DNA of 9,368 bases from Bacteroidales bacterium UBA1757. GTDB lineage: Bacteria > Bacteroidota > Bacteroidia > Bacteroidales > UBA1402. Position numbers and translations under genes: made by a program. The notes below the pieces were generated by a model. It had not been told where the DNA came from, ran no database searches, and worked only from the letters and a program-made list of their open reading frames with translations. Below are positions 7,038 to 9,368 of this stretch, in pieces (positions within the stretch are counted from its first letter, which is position 1; every line of letters starts with the position of its first letter). Location of the stretch: positions 375 through 9,742 of the forward strand of contig DCHH01000062.1 in the NCBI GenBank assembly GCA_002315625.1, written 5' to 3'.

Positions 7038-9200
7038 ATGAATACTTACAACACTAACAATGCCAAGCAGCCGGAACATCCTAACCTGGACCAGTTCGCA
7101 ATCAATTTGAATGCGAGAGCCCGCACCGGAAAGCTCGACCCGGTCGTCGGCCGTGACGACGAGATACGCCGTGTGCTGCAGATTTTGAGCCGCAGGACCA
7201 AGAACAACCCTATCCTGATTGGTGAGCCCGGAACGGGAAAGACAGCCATTGCCGAGGGCCTGGCCCAGCGTATTGTGCGCGGCGATGTGCCTGAAAATCT
7301 GAAGAGTAAGCTGGTGTTTTCCCTCGATATGGGTGCCCTGATTGCCGGAGCCAAGTACAAGGGAGAATTTGAAGAGCGTCTCAAGGGGGTCGTCAACGAG
7401 GTAATCCAGGCCAATGGTGAAATCATTCTGTTTATAGATGAAATTCACACCCTTGTCGGAGCGGGAGCTTCGGAGGGTGCCATGGATGCTGCAAACATCC
7501 TCAAGCCGGCATTGGCCCGTGGCGAACTTCGTGCCGTGGGTGCCACAACCCTGGATGAATACCAGAAATATTTCGAGAAGGACAAGGCTTTGGAGCGCCG
7601 TTTCCAGACCGTGATTGTCGATGAGCCTTCTGAGCAGGATGCCATTTCCATCCTGCGCGGACTGAAGGAACGCTATGAGAATCACCACCGTATCCGTATC
7701 AAGGATGAAGCGGTTGTGGCTGCCGTACAGCTCTCGAACCGTTATATTACCGACCGTTTTCTCCCCGACAAGGCAATCGACCTAATGGACGAGGCGGCAG
7801 CCCACCTCCGCCTTGAATCGGACTCTGTTCCCGAGGAACTTGACGAGGTGGTTCGCCACATCAGGCAGTTGGAAATCGAGCGTGCTGCCATCTTGCGAGA
7901 GAAGGATGAACAGAAGCTCGCCGAAATCGATTCTGAGCTGACTCCTCTGCGTAACGAAGAACAGCTTTTGCGTACAGAATGGGAAAAGGAGAAAACCCAT
8001 ATCGACCGCATACAGCAGCTTAAGGCTGACATCGAAAAGATGCACTTCGAAGCGGAACGTGCTGAGCGCGAGGGTGATTACGGACGCGTAGCCGAAATCC
8101 GCTACGGCAAGATTGAGGCTGCCGAGAAAGAAATCCGTCAGGAGAGTGCTGCACTGGAAAGCGAGTCCGACGGGCATCGTCTGATAAAGGAAGAGGTCGA
8201 TGCCGACGATATCGCCGAAGTTGTGTCGCGCTGGACGGGTATTCCTGTCAATAAGATGATGCAGAGCGAGCGGGAGAAACTGCTCCATCTTGAGGAAGAG
8301 CTTCACCGTAGGGTTATAGGTCAGGACGAGGCTATCCGGGCAATTGCTGATGCCGTTCGCCGTAGCCGTGCCGGCCTCCAGGATCCCAAGCGGCCGATTG
8401 GTTCGTTCATTTTCCTGGGTAGTACCGGCGTGGGCAAGACCGAGCTGGCAAAGGCTCTTGCCGAGTATCTGTTTGACGACGAGAACATGATGACCCGTAT
8501 CGATATGTCGGAATATCAGGAGAAATTCAGCGTGACGAGGCTGATTGGTTCGCCTCCAGGATATGTAGGTTACGATGAGGGTGGTCAGCTGACTGAGGCC
8601 GTGAGGCACAAACCCTATTCGGTTGTGCTGTTCGATGAAATCGAGAAGGCTCACCCCGATGTGTTCAATATCCTGCTACAGGTACTTGACGACGGCCGTC
8701 TTACCGACAACAAGGGGCGTATGGTCAATTTCAAGAACACCATTGTAATCATGACTTCCAACCTCGGAAGCAGTCTCATTCAGGAGAATATGGAGCGGAT
8801 TAACGCTGCAAACCGCGAGGAGATTCTCGACCGTACCCATTCCGAGATTTTCGAAATGTTGAAGAAGACCATCCGGCCTGAGTTCCTGAACCGTATCGAC
8901 GAAATAATCATGTTCACACCGCTCAGTCAGGACGAAATCCGCGACATTGTCCGTCTGCAGGTCAGTCAGTTGGCTAAGCGCGTGGGCGAGGAGGGATTCA
9001 CGCTGAGTGCCACAGACAAGGCAATTGCCTATCTGGCCGAAGAGGGCTACGACCCGCAGTTCGGTGCCCGTCCAGTCAAGCGCCTCATCCAGCGGGAGAT
9101 TCTCAACGGCCTGTCCAAAGCCCTGTTGGCCGGAGAGGTCAGCAAAGACGACCCCATCATCATCGATGTCCGCGACGGTCGTATTGCCTTCCGCTCGTGA
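7038..9200 (+). CDS. clpB: ATP-dependent chaperone ClpB lacking the N-terminal domain
   Basis: Hsp100 disaggregase of 720 residues that works as a cytosolic hexamer with DnaK/DnaJ/GrpE to pull proteins out of aggregates. D1 has Walker A GEPGTGKT (62-69) and Walker B with D134-E135. The coiled-coil middle domain that marks ClpB is complete (about 262-385; PEELDEVV onward). D2 has Walker A GSTGVGKT (461-468, Ser where GPTGVGKT is usual), Walker B D533-E534 and a sensor-2 GAR (676-678). There is no IGF/IGL ClpP-docking loop, so it is not ClpA/C/X. Family proteins are about 860 residues. Here only some 20 residues precede D1 (LDQFAINLNARARTGKLDPVVGRD), so the whole N-terminal substrate-binding domain is absent. 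The upstream gap of 123 bases has no room for it, so this is not a simple frameshift. The product resembles the short ClpB form that E. coli makes from an internal start. The gene probably has its own promoter and ends at a strong terminator. Confidence 0.93.
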   Translation: MNTYNTNNAKQPEHPNLDQFAINLNARARTGKLDPVVGRDDEIRRVLQILSRRTKNNPILIGEPGTGKTAIAEGLAQRIVRGDVPENLKSKLVFSLDMGALIAGAKYKGEFEERLKGVVNEVIQANGEIILFIDEIHTLVGAGASEGAMDAANILKPALARGELRAVGATTLDEYQKYFEKDKALERRFQTVIVDEPSEQDAISILRGLKERYENHHRIRIKDEAVVAAVQLSNRYITDRFLPDKAIDLMDEAAAHLRLESDSVPEELDEVVRHIRQLEIERAAILREKDEQKLAEIDSELTPLRNEEQLLRTEWEKEKTHIDRIQQLKADIEKMHFEAERAEREGDYGRVAEIRYGKIEAAEKEIRQESAALESESDGHRLIKEEVDADDIAEVVSRWTGIPVNKMMQSEREKLLHLEEELHRRVIGQDEAIRAIADAVRRSRAGLQDPKRPIGSFIFLGSTGVGKTELAKALAEYLFDDENMMTRIDMSEYQEKFSVTRLIGSPPGYVGYDEGGQLTEAVRHKPYSVVLFDEIEKAHPDVFNILLQVLDDGRLTDNKGRMVNFKNTIVIMTSNLGSSLIQENMERINAANREEILDRTHSEIFEMLKKTIRPEFLNRIDEIIMFTPLSQDEIRDIVRLQVSQLAKRVGEEGFTLSATDKAIAYLAEEGYDPQFGARPVKRLIQREILNGLSKALLAGEVSKDDPIIIDVRDGRIAFRS

Positions 9201-9234
9201 CAAATTTTCAGGAATAATAAACGGTTCTGCGACT

Positions 9235-9254
9235 GGCCCCCACGGGTTGGCCCC
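9235..9254. repeat. short direct repeat TGGCCCC in the clpB 3' region
   Basis: TGGCCCC occurs at 9234-9240 and again at 9248-9254, 14 bases apart, between the clpB stop and its terminator. It is too short to assign a role and may be chance. Confidence 0.25.
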
Positions 9255-9260
9255 AATAAT

Positions 9261-9299
9261 CGGTTCAGCTATTCAACAGAGTGGCTGAACTGTTTTTTT
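9261..9299 (+). terminator. intrinsic terminator of clpB
   Basis: A 14-bp stem runs from 9261-9274 (CGGTTCAGCTATTC) to 9279-9292 (GAGTGGCTGAACTG), with three G-T wobbles and an AACA loop, directly followed by seven T's (9293-9299). This is a textbook Rho-independent terminator, 60 bases after the clpB stop. Bases 9201-9260 between the stop and the stem hold no gene that I can see. Confidence 0.9.
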
Positions 9300-9328
9300 G
9301 TTACTAAGCCGGGCGGTTGGCTTCACAG

Positions 9329-9368
9329 GTGAGTTGTGAGTTGTGAGTTGTGAGTTGAGTTGTGAGTT
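9329..9368. repeat. tandem heptamer repeat (GTGAGTT)n, running off the window
   Basis: Four perfect copies of GTGAGTT occupy 9329-9356. A five-base copy, GAGTT (9357-9361), lacks the first two bases, and a further full copy (9362-9368) ends exactly at the window edge, so the array probably continues. It lies outside any gene, 30 bases after the T-tract of the clpB terminator. The pattern fits a slippage-prone short tandem repeat and not CRISPR, which needs longer repeats and unique spacers. Confidence 0.9.

Noticed and set aside
7782..8654. Open frame of 290 codons on the minus strand opposite clpB
   Set aside because: It lies fully within highly conserved ClpB coding sequence and its translation resembles no family I recognise.
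9329..9368. CRISPR array
   Set aside because: The unit is only seven bases with no spacers between copies.

Overview
The window looks like a stretch of chromosome from a member of the Bacteroidales (phylum Bacteroidota). The reasons are an outer-membrane TonB-dependent receptor with an N-terminal carboxypeptidase-regulatory-like domain, a lipoprotein-type GH95 fucosidase, an ORF6N-domain protein of the kind common in gut Bacteroidales, A-rich leaders without Shine-Dalgarno sites, and a promoter candidate of the Bacteroidota TTTG / TAnnTTTG type. GC is about 50-60 % in most lines counted by hand. The genus cannot be set from the sequence alone.

All five genes are on the + strand. Bases 2-1015 hold a 5'-truncated class I DAHP synthase, the first step of the shikimate pathway. 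One base after its stop begins a TonB-dependent receptor (1017-3437). Eleven bases after that is an ORF6N-domain protein whose C-terminal half carries a phospholipase D-like HxRxxxxD motif (3449-4378). After a 34-base A/T-rich gap comes a GH95 alpha-L-fucosidase-family lipoprotein (4413-6914). These four genes are packed tightly enough to be one transcription unit, although their functions do not form an obvious pathway. The receptor has no SusD partner and the fucosidase has no neighbouring glycan-utilisation genes, so this is not a classical polysaccharide utilisation locus.

A 123-base gap (6915-7037) holds a GC-rich hairpin, a candidate promoter and a C/A-rich leader. It leads into a ClpB disaggregase (7038-9200) that has both AAA+ modules and the full middle domain but lacks the usual N-terminal domain of about 150 residues. 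A strong intrinsic terminator (9261-9299) follows. The window ends inside a tandem array of the heptamer GTGAGTT (from 9329).

Most of the window is ordinary core or accessory metabolism. The points worth a second look are the ClpB without an N domain, the ORF6N/PLD-like protein with a sharp base-composition break inside the gene, and the tight coupling of a biosynthetic enzyme to an orphan outer-membrane receptor. I found no clear evidence of a new multi-gene system.
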